Source: a virus
Virus record (IMG/VR): IMGVR_UViG_3300031972_002122
Location: 1 to 64,000 of that record
Reading direction: 5' to 3' (one strand)
DNA: 64,000 nucleotides
Positions 15,320 through 24,649 of this stretch are shown here, in pieces. Below the pieces are notes generated by a model, which was given only the letters and a program-made list of their open reading frames with translations, searched no databases and was not told where the DNA came from. How positions within the stretch are numbered: position 1 is the stretch's first letter; each line of letters begins with the position of its first letter. The position numbers and the translations under genes are program-made.

Positions 15320-16939
15320 ATGTCAACTAAAAAACCAACACAGCAACAAATTATACAACAACGTATACGGGAAGAGTATGTGCGGTGTGCTCAAGATTCT
15401 GTTCACTTTTTTAAAAAGTATGCGATTATTCAACACCCGAAGCGTGGTAAGATTAATTTTAATCTTTACGAATTTCAAGAGAAGACACTCCCACAATTTC
15501 AAAATAATCGATATAACATCGTACTGAAGGGTAGGCAACTTGGATTGTCAACACTAACTGCTGGGTATGCATTGTGGCGCATGTTATTTACCGATGACTT
15601 CAAGGTACTTGTTATAGCGACCACACAGGACGTTGCTAAAGAATTAGTATCCAAGGTTCAACTAATGTATGAAAAGCTCCCAGTGTGGCTAAAAAAGACC
15701 GCTAAGGAGGATGTGTTCAATAAGCTAGAACTTACATTTAAAAACGGGTCATCAATTAAAGCAGTTTCTAGTTCTGAGAAATCAGCCAGATCGCCATCTA
15801 TTTCTCTCTTACTGGTAGATGAGGCAGCATTTATAGATAAGATGGATGATATTTGGACTGCAGCTCAAGCTACACTAGCGACTGGTGGGGATGCTATCTT
15901 ATTATCTACACCAAATGGTATGGGTAATTTATTTCATCAAAAGTGGATGGAGGCTGTTGAGGGCACGTTTGACGATTTAGACGAGCCATTTAATGCTATA
16001 ATGCTCCCATGGCACTTACACCCAGACCGTGACGAGAAATGGGCTAAGAGTGAAAAGTCTAAACTTGGTGCTCGTAAATTTGCACAAGAGCATGATTGTG
16101 ATTTTATAAGTTCTGGACACACTGTTATTGAGGGTGAAATACTTCAATATTATAAAGAAAATATGGTCGTCGATCCGTTAGAGAAGCGGTATAGTGGCGA
16201 TTTATGGATTTGGGACTTCCCCAATTATAGTAAGAGTTATATGGTACTTGCCGATGTTGCTCGGGGTGATGGTGCGGATTATAGTACATTTCACATTTTT
16301 GATGTCGAGACTATGGATCAGGTGGCTGAATACAAAGCTAAGATTGGTACACGAGAGTTTGGACACATGCTCGTTAGTATCTCGATGGAATATAATCAAG
16401 CACTACTGGTTATTGATAATAAGAATATGGGATGGGATGTTGTGCAGGTTGCACTTGATCGTGGATACCCTAACCTGTACTACAGTTATAAAAATGATCC
16501 ATTTTTCGATGAAAATATTCACTTGCGGAAGAATTACGATTTGAAAAACAAGAAGGATATGGTACCGGGCATGACAGTTGGTCATAAAATCAGAATGAAT
16601 CTTATATCTAAATTGGAGATATATTTCCGCGAGAAAGCCATAGGGCTAAAAAGTATTAGAACGATTAATGAACTGTTTGTATTTCTTTGGGTAAATGGTA
16701 AAGCTCAGGCACAGAGTGGGTATAATGACGACTTGGTAATGGCACTAGCCATGGGGTTATTCGTTAGAGACACTGCATTGCGGATGCGGCAGGTTGGGAT
16801 TGATCTGACTAAGAAGTCGTTAAGTCAAAGTCATAAATTAGTTTACACTGCTAAGCGGACTGGTGACGACACATGGAAGATGGATTTGGGTGGAAATAAG
16901 GGTACTGAAGATGTGAGGTGGCTTTTAGGGCGTAAATAA
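15320..16939 (+). CDS. 17: Terminase large subunit (gp17-like)
   Basis: 539 aa, slightly shorter than T4 gp17. This is the ATP-driven packaging motor and headful nuclease docking on the portal. The ATPase half shows a variant Walker A KGRQLGLST (residues 70-78), Walker B SLLLVDEAAF (D166, E167) and coupling motif LLSTPNGMGN. The nuclease half shows an RNase H-like fold: LADVARGDGADYST with the first Asp, LLVIDNKNMGWDV and the late Asp in GYNDDLVMALAM. Its start is set by GAGGATGATGAATG. It is followed 16 nt later by the portal gene with a late promoter motif between. Confidence 0.95.
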   Translation: MSTKKPTQQQIIQQRIREEYVRCAQDSVHFFKKYAIIQHPKRGKINFNLYEFQEKTLPQFQNNRYNIVLKGRQLGLSTLTAGYALWRMLFTDDFKVLVIATTQDVAKELVSKVQLMYEKLPVWLKKTAKEDVFNKLELTFKNGSSIKAVSSSEKSARSPSISLLLVDEAAFIDKMDDIWTAAQATLATGGDAILLSTPNGMGNLFHQKWMEAVEGTFDDLDEPFNAIMLPWHLHPDRDEKWAKSEKSKLGARKFAQEHDCDFISSGHTVIEGEILQYYKENMVVDPLEKRYSGDLWIWDFPNYSKSYMVLADVARGDGADYSTFHIFDVETMDQVAEYKAKIGTREFGHMLVSISMEYNQALLVIDNKNMGWDVVQVALDRGYPNLYYSYKNDPFFDENIHLRKNYDLKNKKDMVPGMTVGHKIRMNLISKLEIYFREKAIGLKSIRTINELFVFLWVNGKAQAQSGYNDDLVMALAMGLFVRDTALRMRQVGIDLTKKSLSQSHKLVYTAKRTGDDTWKMDLGGNKGTEDVRWLLGRK

Positions 16940-16941
16940 TA

Positions 16942-16955
16942 ATACTTATTATAAA
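16942..16955 (+). promoter_or_regulatory. Late-promoter-like motif abutting the portal start
   Basis: ATACTTATTATAAA ends immediately before the portal ATG. If this is a -10-type element, transcripts would start at or just inside the gene, giving a leaderless message or use of a later Met. Confidence 0.5.
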
Positions 16956-18773
16956 ATGGCGTCATTTAGAGAAACTTTATCAAGACTATTCAGTCGTAAT
17001 GTGATAATTAAGCGTATGCCGGGCAACCGCCTCAAGGCATTCGATGTAACAAAATCGCAATCGGCTGGTGCTAGATCGATGAAATATGATCGACATGGGT
17101 GGCATCGATCTAAAAATACACTATCCGTTACTGGTTGGGGAACTGGGTACACGTCTGCTGAGATTGAAGCAGTTAGAAAACACATGTACGATGATTATGA
17201 AAATATGGATACTGACGGTATCATATCTTCAGCACTTGACATATACGCTGACGAGGCTACGACTCGGGACGCCAACGGTGAGCTACTAACGATCCGATCT
17301 CAGAACCCACAGGTTAAAAAAATCCTATATAATTTATTTTATGATGTATTGAACATCCAGAACAACTTATGGAGTTGGGTTAGGGGTGCGTGTAAGTATG
17401 GGGATTTCGTACTTTATCTTGTACTGAAAGAAGAAATTGGTGTAGTTAATGTTATACCTATTCATCCGTCTGTAGTTGAGCGGGAGGAAGGGTTCGATCC
17501 TGATAATCCAGAAAAATATCGATTCAGATATACTGGGGAAGCACTAAATATGTTGGAGAAGGATTACTTCGAAGAATACGAGGTAGCACATATTAGGATA
17601 TTGACCGATACCAATTATTTACCGTACGGTCGTTCAATTATTGAGCCGGGACGGCGTGAATACAAAAAACTTACATTACTAGAGGATGCGATGCTTATTA
17701 GCCGTATAATGCGGGCACCTGAGCGTCGAGTTTTTTATGTGGATATTGGGAACATTGCACCTGAAGAAGTTGATGGGTATATGCGCGATTTCATAGACGC
17801 CATGAAAAAGACGCCATTTATTGATCCCGTGACTGGTGATTATAATTTGAAGTATAATATTCAAAATATGCTAGAGGATTACCACATCCCTAGACGTGGA
17901 TCAGATTCTGGGATGGAGGTGGATACGTTACCCGGATTACAGAATGAAGGTCAAATAAATGATGTCGAGTATGTTAAGTCTAAATTACTCGCTGCTATTA
18001 AAATCCCGAAGGCTTGGTTAGGTTTTGATGAAAACGTTGAGGGTAAGGCAACGTTAGCTGCAGAGGATATTAGATTTGCGAGGACTACTGAACGAATCCA
18101 AAATTTTATTGTAGCTGAGCTATACAAGATTGCGGTAACGCATTTATACATACAGGGATTTGCGTCTGATGAGTTGCTAGACTTTGAGTTAACTCTGGCA
18201 AATCCATCAACTATTTACAAACGTCAGCAAATTGACCTCCTTAACGAGAAAATGAATTTAGCCACAAACATGATGGAATCTAGATTATTTTCTAACAAGT
18301 ATATTTATGAAAGGATATTCGATCTAAGTACAGACGAGTGGAAGGCTGAGCATGATCAAGTTATTGAAGACCTTAAGGAGACATTCCGTAAAGAACAGAT
18401 TTTCACGGAAGGTAATGATCCGAAGGTTACTGGAAAATCGTTCGGTACACCACATGATATGGCATCACTACAGATGGCGTCTAAATTGGACGGTGATGAA
18501 ATTAAAAATTTGTACACTACCGACGGTCGAGAAGATAATGAAGGACAGCCAGAGGCGACTGGTACGTTTGGTACGGATCGTGATAAAGCATTTGGTAGAG
18601 ACCCTGATGGTCGGAAGACCAATGATTCGGCAATCGATGTAAATTTGCAGGCTCATAACATGAGTCAACTGAATAAGTTTAAGGCAGTTAAACAATCCAT
18701 GATTCTCAACGAGGATACATCAAAGCATATAAAAATGTTAGATGAAAGTTCGTTGCTAGGTGATGAAGATTAA
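16956..18773 (+). CDS. 20: Portal vertex protein (gp20-like)
   Basis: 605 aa, somewhat longer than T4 gp20 (524 aa). It forms the dodecameric ring through which DNA enters the head. Typical portal segments are visible: DDYENMDTDGIISSALDIYADE, a wing region ending in IHPSVVEREEGF, the long helix with PYGRSIIEPGRREYKKL, and the crown helices. The block YVKSKLLAAIKIPKAWLG matches the conserved portal 'KLLAALKVPKAYLG' pattern. The C-terminal 100 residues are acidic and low in structure and end in SLLGDED. It is flanked by the terminase and by a small gene of the prohead-core region, as in marine T4-like phages. Confidence 0.93.
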   Translation: MASFRETLSRLFSRNVIIKRMPGNRLKAFDVTKSQSAGARSMKYDRHGWHRSKNTLSVTGWGTGYTSAEIEAVRKHMYDDYENMDTDGIISSALDIYADEATTRDANGELLTIRSQNPQVKKILYNLFYDVLNIQNNLWSWVRGACKYGDFVLYLVLKEEIGVVNVIPIHPSVVEREEGFDPDNPEKYRFRYTGEALNMLEKDYFEEYEVAHIRILTDTNYLPYGRSIIEPGRREYKKLTLLEDAMLISRIMRAPERRVFYVDIGNIAPEEVDGYMRDFIDAMKKTPFIDPVTGDYNLKYNIQNMLEDYHIPRRGSDSGMEVDTLPGLQNEGQINDVEYVKSKLLAAIKIPKAWLGFDENVEGKATLAAEDIRFARTTERIQNFIVAELYKIAVTHLYIQGFASDELLDFELTLANPSTIYKRQQIDLLNEKMNLATNMMESRLFSNKYIYERIFDLSTDEWKAEHDQVIEDLKETFRKEQIFTEGNDPKVTGKSFGTPHDMASLQMASKLDGDEIKNLYTTDGREDNEGQPEATGTFGTDRDKAFGRDPDGRKTNDSAIDVNLQAHNMSQLNKFKAVKQSMILNEDTSKHIKMLDESSLLGDED

Positions 18774-18793
18774 GCTTTGATCATAAAAAGTAA

Positions 18794-18806
18794 TATTTAT
18801 AAAAAA
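18794..18806 (+). promoter_or_regulatory. Late-promoter-like motif
   Basis: TATTTATAAAAAA, 22 nt before the ATG at 18822. Its presence supports choosing 18822 as the start of the next gene over the TTG at 18777. Confidence 0.5.
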
Positions 18807-18821
18807 CACGTTTGGTACAAT

Positions 18822-19661
18822 ATGAAAAAACTCAAGCACTCTAAGTATAAAAATACAGGAATTATATTCGAGATTTTGTCTCGAAATATAGTTAATGAGG
18901 TATTGAACAAGAAAAACTCTGTAAGTTTAGGAATGGTTAAGCGATATTTCTCGGAGGGTACCGAGCTATACAAAGAGCTTAAATATTATCAAACTTTGCA
19001 AGAGATCAATAAAAAGATTCGTAGGGTTGATAGCTTAATTGATGTCGTGATTGAAAGCTACGGAAAAACTATAAACCATGAAAAATTGGCTAGTGAGAAG
19101 TATCGACTGATTGGTGAAATTAAGAAGCATTACGATTTTGAGACTTTTTTCAATTCTAGAGTTTCTAATTATAAGTTATTAGCATCTGTGTACAAAATTC
19201 TGGAACACTCTGTGTCGGATAATCCGGGCGATTATATGAATTGTCGAGATGTTATCGCTGAACATATTAGCGGTGAAGATCAGAATGAAAATATATTAAC
19301 GGAAGTTCAGACTGTTTGGAAGACTGAAAACCCAGATATAAAAAGGTTAGCACAAAAAATTGTGGTTGAGAAATTCAACTCTAAATATCACGGATTGGGA
19401 TCGAAGCAAAAAGCTTTACTCAAGAAATTTATACATGAAGACGTGGAATCTACTAGTTTTAGAGATTATGTATACGGTGAAGTTTCTAATCTGAAAACTA
19501 AACTTACTCGAATTTCTAATGGCATTCAAAATAAAGTAATGCAAATTAAGTTGATGGAATGTATTAATCTGATGGATATTATCGTGTCGTCTAAATCAGT
19601 AAAGAACGAACACCTATCGTCTATGCTGAAATACTACGAATTAGTTGAGGAGCTATCATAA
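18822..19661 (+). CDS. Conserved hypothetical between portal and protease
   Basis: 279 aa from ATG 18822; the frame is open to a TTG at 18777, which would place the start upstream of the late promoter motif. The N-terminus MKKLKHSKYKNTGIIFEIL is a pattern I recall from marine T4-like phages at this same position. The protein is basic and mostly helical (VSLGMVKRYFSEGTELYKE, MLKYYELVEELS at the end). It has no enzymatic motif. A role in prohead core or portal-region assembly is inferred from position only. Its stop overlaps the next ATG. Confidence 0.6.
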   Translation: MKKLKHSKYKNTGIIFEILSRNIVNEVLNKKNSVSLGMVKRYFSEGTELYKELKYYQTLQEINKKIRRVDSLIDVVIESYGKTINHEKLASEKYRLIGEIKKHYDFETFFNSRVSNYKLLASVYKILEHSVSDNPGDYMNCRDVIAEHISGEDQNENILTEVQTVWKTENPDIKRLAQKIVVEKFNSKYHGLGSKQKALLKKFIHEDVESTSFRDYVYGEVSNLKTKLTRISNGIQNKVMQIKLMECINLMDIIVSSKSVKNEHLSSMLKYYELVEELS

Positions 19662-20356
19662 TGGGATTACTACAAATCATAAATGGAATTGATGATCGCT
19701 TTATCAACGAGGCTCAGGAAACATTCACAGTCGGCTATGAGCGAGACGGGAAGGAATATTCTCGTAATGTGAAGGCTAACAGTGAGTCTGACGCTAGGAA
19801 TAAATTTAAAGATATGATGGACGCCGATAACAATGACGTCAATGATTATAGAATTAAAGGTATTTTCAAAGCTACAGGGATGGACGAAGAGTTGGAGGAG
19901 ATGAACGTTACAGCTAATCTGGACGGTGGTGCTGGACAACCTAAAGTTCCTCACGCATTTCAGAAAAATAATCCAACTAAAAAGGATAAAGAGAAAGAAT
20001 ACAGTAATGCTACTAGTTCGACTGGATATGGTGTGGCACCCAAAACTAATAATTACATCAAGCGTCGAGATGAGATGTTTAATAGGGCTGAACATTTAAT
20101 TAATACCATTGATGAGGGTAAGTACACGGATTATCGTAATGATGATACTATGACACCTAAGAAGAAAATAAACACATCAATTAAAGAAGTGAACAGGCGA
20201 CTATATGAAATTGAGACTATGATTAACCATGCGATGCGTCTAAAGACTGAGACTGGTATGGAAGATGTGTTTTGGAAATCTACTAAGTCTAGATTCGCTA
20301 AAATATCAGAACGGATGCTTAGAATTGGAACAAAATTAAGAGAGTTTAATAAATGA
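19661..20356 (+). CDS. Hypothetical prohead-region protein with INEA leader
   Basis: 231 aa. The first 18 residues, MGLLQIINGIDDRFINEA, end in I-N-E-A, a match to the prohead protease rule. A small beta domain follows (about 20-70, EETFTV-like strand, YERDGKEYSRNVKANSESD). Then come the segment LEEMNVTANLDGGAGQPKVP, familiar from marine T4-like phages, and a helical C-terminus (about 130-231). Position between portal and protease suggests a core or internal head protein. GAGG precedes the start by 14 nt, and the stop overlaps the next gene (ATGA). Confidence 0.55.
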   Translation: MGLLQIINGIDDRFINEAQETFTVGYERDGKEYSRNVKANSESDARNKFKDMMDADNNDVNDYRIKGIFKATGMDEELEEMNVTANLDGGAGQPKVPHAFQKNNPTKKDKEKEYSNATSSTGYGVAPKTNNYIKRRDEMFNRAEHLINTIDEGKYTDYRNDDTMTPKKKINTSIKEVNRRLYEIETMINHAMRLKTETGMEDVFWKSTKSRFAKISERMLRIGTKLREFNK

Positions 20357-20916
20357 GAAACTACCCTAAAGGAATGCAACCATTTGTAAGTATTGCGTTG
20401 AGGTCGGATAATGCACTAGATGCCTACCATGCTGCTAAGGGAATTAAAGGCGTATCAAAACAAGACGCAAAATGGTTTGGTGACACGTTTGGTCGGGGTG
20501 AATCTGGTGAGCGTGTGGATATGAAAAGGGCTTTCGAATTATTCTATGACGAAGTCCAGAAGGGTCAGTATGTTATGGAGGGTGAGCTCGAGCGAATTAA
20601 GGAGATAATCAAGGAAGAGTTGTTGAAGGAGCAGGTTGAGGATTATATCAAGGCGTATCGATCTTTCGATTCTACGTACATGATGAGTGACGATCCTAGG
20701 GCATATAGTAGTGGGAGAGCTCAGGAACAAAAAATAAAAGATATCTATAACAACTTGAGTGATGTTGAGAAACGTCAGGCGGCGATATGGTATCGGGATT
20801 ATTTTGTGGAGAATGATATGTGGAGTGGGAGTGATATGAACAGATCAGTAACTAGGTGGAGACCTGAACAGGATTTCGATCCAGATTCATTTGACGGGAT
20901 TCACTATAGAGGATAA
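20353..20916 (+). CDS. Hypothetical prohead-region protein
   Basis: 187 aa, translationally coupled to the upstream gene by an ATGA overlap. The N-terminal 60 residues resemble a compact domain (FVSIALRSDNALDAYHAAKG, WFGDTFGRGE). The middle is a charged helix with several L/I-x-E sites (ELERIKEIIKEELLKEQVED). The C-terminus is Tyr/Trp/Asp-rich (AIWYRDYFVENDMWSG). I recognise no family. The protease gene follows 6 nt later, so it is probably co-expressed in head assembly. Confidence 0.5.
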   Translation: MRNYPKGMQPFVSIALRSDNALDAYHAAKGIKGVSKQDAKWFGDTFGRGESGERVDMKRAFELFYDEVQKGQYVMEGELERIKEIIKEELLKEQVEDYIKAYRSFDSTYMMSDDPRAYSSGRAQEQKIKDIYNNLSDVEKRQAAIWYRDYFVENDMWSGSDMNRSVTRWRPEQDFDPDSFDGIHYRG

Positions 20917-20922
20917 AATAAT

Positions 20923-21570
20923 ATGGCAAAACAATTATTAATTGAATATTTACCATTTACAATTAAGCCAAGCTTAATCAATGAGTCTACTGACCGTAAT
21001 GGTGGGCGTCTTATTGTTTCTGGGGTATTACAACGAGCTAATGCTAAGAATCAAAATGGTAGAGTATATCCACGTGGGATTCTTGAGAGGGAGATCACGC
21101 GATATATTGATACGGAAATTGCTCAAAAGAGAGCACTTGGAGAGTTAGACCATCCAGAAAGTTCGGTTGTGAACTTGCGAAATGTAAGCCACAATATATT
21201 GGAATGTGAGTGGGATGGTGATGACCTTATTGGTAAAGTAGAAATACTTGGTACGCCGTCTGGTAATATTTTGAAAGAATTATTTAAGGCTGGGGTTACG
21301 CTAGGTATCTCATCTAGAGGTCTAGGGTCTGTGAAAGAATTACATGAAAGTGATGGTACTGTCGAAGTCCAACCAGATTTCGAACTGATCACTTTTGATT
21401 TTGTATCAAATCCGTCTACCCACGGTGCGTTCCTATCACCAGTTGGTGAGAAGTCACTCGGGGAGGGAATGGTGAATGAGAGTATGATGAGAGAATTAAA
21501 CGAGTATGCCAAAGCAGAAACTTTGGTACGTGACATCATCTGCGAGCTATCAGGCGTGTGTTGTTACTAA
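20923..21570 (+). CDS. 21: Prohead core protease (gp21-like)
   Basis: 215 aa, matching T4 gp21 (212 aa). A herpesvirus assemblin-type serine protease that removes scaffold and trims capsid proteins after (L/I)-x-E. The catalytic His is in GELDHPES (H77) and the Ser in LGISSRGLGS (S130 or S131); the strand FELITFDFVSNPSTHGAFL is characteristic. Its own N-terminus (LLIEYL, then SLINES) contains candidate self-cleavage sites at L-I-E and I-N-E-S. An AGAGGA box lies about 15 nt before the ATG. A GIY-YIG endonuclease gene follows 16 nt downstream. Confidence 0.93.
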   Translation: MAKQLLIEYLPFTIKPSLINESTDRNGGRLIVSGVLQRANAKNQNGRVYPRGILEREITRYIDTEIAQKRALGELDHPESSVVNLRNVSHNILECEWDGDDLIGKVEILGTPSGNILKELFKAGVTLGISSRGLGSVKELHESDGTVEVQPDFELITFDFVSNPSTHGAFLSPVGEKSLGEGMVNESMMRELNEYAKAETLVRDIICELSGVCCY

Positions 21571-21586
21571 TCAATGAATTATACAT

Positions 21587-22378
21587 ATGAAATATTTAAT
21601 ATATAAAATAACAAACACAATTAACAGTAAAATATACATTGGGTGTCACATGACTGATAATGTAAATGATGGGTATATGGGGTCTGGAACTATACTTAAA
21701 AGAGCTTTTAATAAATATGGTAAAACAAGATTTAAAAAAGAAATACTTTTCGAATGTAATTCATATGAAGACATGATTTATAAAGAATCAAATCTCGTTG
21801 ATAAAGATTTTATAGAAAGGTCTGACACGTATAATTTAGTTACTGGTGGTATTGCGAGTAAAAAATATTCGAAAGATGTTATTGAACGAATGTCTGGAAA
21901 GGTTCCAGTCCTCGATAATCTTGGTTGTAAGTTTAAGGTATCGGTAGATGACCCTAAATATTTAAGTGGTGAATTGATACATACTAGTGTTGGGCAAACG
22001 CGAACTAAAGCAACTAAGAATAAAATTAGAAATAAAGCGATTGGGAGAAAAGTTAGTGAGGCGACGAAAAATAAAATAAGTGAATCTACTAGGGGTGAGA
22101 AAAACCATTTTTATGGTAAACGGCATAGTGCTGAAACTAAGAAACTTATTAGTAAGAATACTGTGGGTAGAACTCATGATTTTACTGATGACCATCGTAA
22201 AAATTTGAGTTTGGCTATGGTTGGAAATAAAAATGGCATAGATTCTACTCGGGGAACTATTTGGATAACACATCCCATATTAAAGAAGTTAAAAAGAATA
22301 CAACCAGTTGATTTATCTATATTTATTAATGATGGTTGGATACAAGGAAGAAAATTATGTCTGGTAAGAAAAAATTAA
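21587..22378 (+). CDS. GIY-YIG homing endonuclease (Seg-like) with NUMOD3
   Basis: 263 aa. The GIY-YIG nuclease domain occupies residues 1-85: KYLIYKITN, KIYIGCHM, NDGYMGSGTIL with the usual Tyr/Gly blocks, then KKEILFECNSYEDMIYKES with the catalytic Glu. NUMOD3-like repeats follow at about 145-215 (GRKVSEATKNKISES, KNHFYGKRHSAETKKLIS, GRTHDFTDDHRKNLS). This is the design of the T4 Seg nucleases. The gene appears A+T-rich relative to its neighbours and lies directly after the protease gene, a typical place for a mobile freestanding endonuclease. It overlaps the next gene by 22 nt. Confidence 0.88.
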   Translation: MKYLIYKITNTINSKIYIGCHMTDNVNDGYMGSGTILKRAFNKYGKTRFKKEILFECNSYEDMIYKESNLVDKDFIERSDTYNLVTGGIASKKYSKDVIERMSGKVPVLDNLGCKFKVSVDDPKYLSGELIHTSVGQTRTKATKNKIRNKAIGRKVSEATKNKISESTRGEKNHFYGKRHSAETKKLISKNTVGRTHDFTDDHRKNLSLAMVGNKNGIDSTRGTIWITHPILKKLKRIQPVDLSIFINDGWIQGRKLCLVRKN

Positions 22379-22752
22379 GCCTATTATCACTGTACGAACG
22401 TGCTGGTAAGGATATGTTCGATAAGGAATTCGAATACACGAAAGAAGAGCGTGGTGCGTTCATGGAAGCCGTTAAAAACTACGAGGCGTATGGTGAAGTA
22501 ATTCGTGGGTCGGAAATGTTAGGGGAAACAATTAAAGAAATATCCGAGCTAGTTGAGTTGGCTGGTGGATTTACGTTGAAGGAAACCGATGGTTGGTTCG
22601 ATAATGTAACTGCGACTAGACACGTCAAGCAGATGAAGGAAGCCGTAAAGGTTCTCCAGAAGGAAGCTCAGGAAATCATGAGCCGTCAACAGCGATTGGA
22701 AGCGGCGTATGAAGATGTTGGATCATTATTAGGGAGATATTACGATGTCTAA
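22357..22752 (+). CDS. Hypothetical prohead-region protein
   Basis: 131 aa from ATG 22357, which has AAGGAAG seven nt upstream; a TTG start at 22336 is also open. The N-terminus MSGKKKLSLLSLYERAG contains L-Y-E, in the manner of the other leader peptides here. The C-terminal half (DGWFDNVTATRHVKQMKEA, QQRLEAAYEDVGSLLGRYY) is a helical block I associate with marine T4-like phages near the head genes, function unknown. It starts inside the end of the homing endonuclease, suggesting that the endonuclease was inserted just upstream of it. Confidence 0.6.
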   Translation: MSGKKKLSLLSLYERAGKDMFDKEFEYTKEERGAFMEAVKNYEAYGEVIRGSEMLGETIKEISELVELAGGFTLKETDGWFDNVTATRHVKQMKEAVKVLQKEAQEIMSRQQRLEAAYEDVGSLLGRYYDV

Positions 22753-24208
22753 ACGTGTGGGTGATGAAATTAAGACTATCAAGGGTAAGAGTTTGGGGGT
22801 TATTGTTAAGCAGGGTAAATCCAAAAAGCGAAAAATAGTTAGAGTTTTAAAACTAGGAAATCAATACAGAGTACAGTACGGAAATTCTGTTTATGATATA
22901 GATAAATCTGAGATTGACTCTGAATTCAATACATTGATGGGAGAAAATAAAATGTCTAAGAAAAAATTAAGTTTAATGGAGGCTTATTACTCATTACGTG
23001 GTAAGACTCTTAACGAATCTGGTGGTACACTTAACCGTGGTGATTTTGCTTATCGTATAGTTGATAGTAAAAACGGCAAGTATATGTCATTGTTCCATGG
23101 AACTAAAGGATCGCGTACAATTCCAGTTGGTAAGTGGGTTGATGCTGATGTGATGCAGGTTAAGAACCCGGGCACGTCTAAGAATTTTTTTAAATCTGGA
23201 TGGCATGTAACTCCAAGTTTTGAAGAGGCGGCTGGATATTTAACTAACTTCAGGTCTAAAGCTAGTGAAAAGTATGTACTAGCCAAGGTTCAGGTGGATG
23301 GCGAAATCCGTAGAAAGCCACGGTCTAGAGCCAATGTGTGGCTTGCTGAAAAAATGAAAATAGTTGAAATACTAGGTAGACCTACTGTTGAAGGTATCGA
23401 TGAGGTTAATGCCGCAGATGCTTACGAGTTGATGGACATTAGTCCAATCGATGGTGGTGATGAGTTTGGGCGTGAAGATGAAACTCGACGAGGTACTGTT
23501 GAACAGAGTGTCAATGAATCGGATAGAGCTGAAGACTTTGCACAGAAATATAACCCAGAATACAAATATATCGTTTTTATCGATGGGACTCCTAAATCTG
23601 GTTGGGAATACTTTAGAGATGCTATAACTGATGGAATCCTAGATAGTGCATGGGGATATAACGAGAGTGAACTGGAAGATGAGAATCCCGAAGCTTTAAA
23701 TATACTCAATCGAATATTTGACGAATTCGGTGATGATATCGGGTTGGAGGATTTTTCTGAAATTAACGATATGATATCTAGTTTTAACCGAGCCATGTCT
23801 CCTGACGAGAGTGATGATAATGTTCGGATAGAACCAGTACCCTCTAACTTTGGTGGGGATCGAGACGGTCAATACGAAAGTGTAAACAGTCTAGATGGAT
23901 ACAAAAAATTGTTTACTGAAAATCTAAATAGATTAAATTCTGTGGGTCATAATAAATACAACATGGTTCGTGAGGATTATAAAGGTTGGCGGAATCGTGA
24001 GACGTGGAATGTAGCGTTGTGGCTTACGAAAGATAGCGGACTACGTTCGGCGGCTAAAGAATTCAACGAATCTTATAGGGGAAATCAACCATATCGAGAT
24101 TTCATTCAGTACATTGGGTTGGCTGGTGAGCGGACTCGGGATGCCGTTGATTGGATCAATCCACAATTGGATTATAGTTCATTGAATAAAATGATGGAGA
24201 AAATATAA
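22745..24208 (+). CDS. Multidomain putative internal head protein
   Basis: 487 aa in one frame, apparently built of modules. Residues 1-67 form a basic SH3/KOW-like beta unit (RVGDEIKTIKGKSLGV, LGNQYRVQYGNSVYDI). At 69 a new leader begins (MSKKKLSLMEAYYSL, then TLNESGG), with L-M-E-A and L-N-E-S sites and its own GGGAGA box, so translation may also start at 22949-22951. Residues about 100-215 are a domain with SLFHGTKGSRTIPVGKWV, GWHVTPSFEEAAGYL and WLAEKMKIVEIL, seen in phage proteins of unknown function. The C-terminus (about 410-487) has YKGWRNRETWNVALWL, a widespread phage/plasmid motif. It may be packaged and injected; the activity is unknown. Confidence 0.55.
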   Translation: MSKRVGDEIKTIKGKSLGVIVKQGKSKKRKIVRVLKLGNQYRVQYGNSVYDIDKSEIDSEFNTLMGENKMSKKKLSLMEAYYSLRGKTLNESGGTLNRGDFAYRIVDSKNGKYMSLFHGTKGSRTIPVGKWVDADVMQVKNPGTSKNFFKSGWHVTPSFEEAAGYLTNFRSKASEKYVLAKVQVDGEIRRKPRSRANVWLAEKMKIVEILGRPTVEGIDEVNAADAYELMDISPIDGGDEFGREDETRRGTVEQSVNESDRAEDFAQKYNPEYKYIVFIDGTPKSGWEYFRDAITDGILDSAWGYNESELEDENPEALNILNRIFDEFGDDIGLEDFSEINDMISSFNRAMSPDESDDNVRIEPVPSNFGGDRDGQYESVNSLDGYKKLFTENLNRLNSVGHNKYNMVREDYKGWRNRETWNVALWLTKDSGLRSAAKEFNESYRGNQPYRDFIQYIGLAGERTRDAVDWINPQLDYSSLNKMMEKI

Positions 24209-24639
24209 TGGAAGATTTTAAAAAAGATTCATTAATAGAAAATTATAATAGAATCGTTAGGGCTAAAAATAATCGTCTTAATGAGGCTGGGATGTTTTTT
24301 GGTCAGGGATTTATTAAAGAGAATAAAGTGTCTGGTGATGGGTTCGAAGCAATCGACCGTGGGGTTATATCTGGGTATGAAGAAGACAGTAAACTTGAAG
24401 GTGACGGCTTCCATGAGTGGGATGTTACTCTAAGTCGTCCATTGAATCTAGGTAACAATTACACTGATGACCATTTCGCGGAGGCATTGAAAGATGCTTA
24501 TGGTGATTCTGAGCTTTTAGATAATTTTCTAGAAACTGAAGTATCTCTGTCAGATACGATAAATTTTATTTACCGAGGAAATTACGGGAAACACAAAGAC
24601 ACGTGGGGTATGTCAGACCTGTCAGATTTCTTGAGATAA
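24208..24639 (+). CDS. Hypothetical acidic protein with LNEA leader
   Basis: 143 aa. The first 27 residues form a helix with two candidate protease sites, L-I-E and L-N-E-A (SLIENYNRIVRAKNNRLNEA). The rest is acidic and Gly/Asp-rich (EEDSKLEGDGFHEWDVTL, HFAEALKDAYGDSELLDNF) with no recognised domain. It starts one base into the upstream stop codon (TAATG). It is one of a run of small genes between protease and scaffold that share such leaders, so I infer a processed head-internal protein. Confidence 0.5.
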   Translation: MEDFKKDSLIENYNRIVRAKNNRLNEAGMFFGQGFIKENKVSGDGFEAIDRGVISGYEEDSKLEGDGFHEWDVTLSRPLNLGNNYTDDHFAEALKDAYGDSELLDNFLETEVSLSDTINFIYRGNYGKHKDTWGMSDLSDFLR

Positions 24640-24649
24640 TAATACATAT

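Noticed and set aside
16194-16544. 116-codon + strand frame inside the terminase gene
   Set aside because: Out of frame within the conserved nuclease domain, with no start context; shadow.
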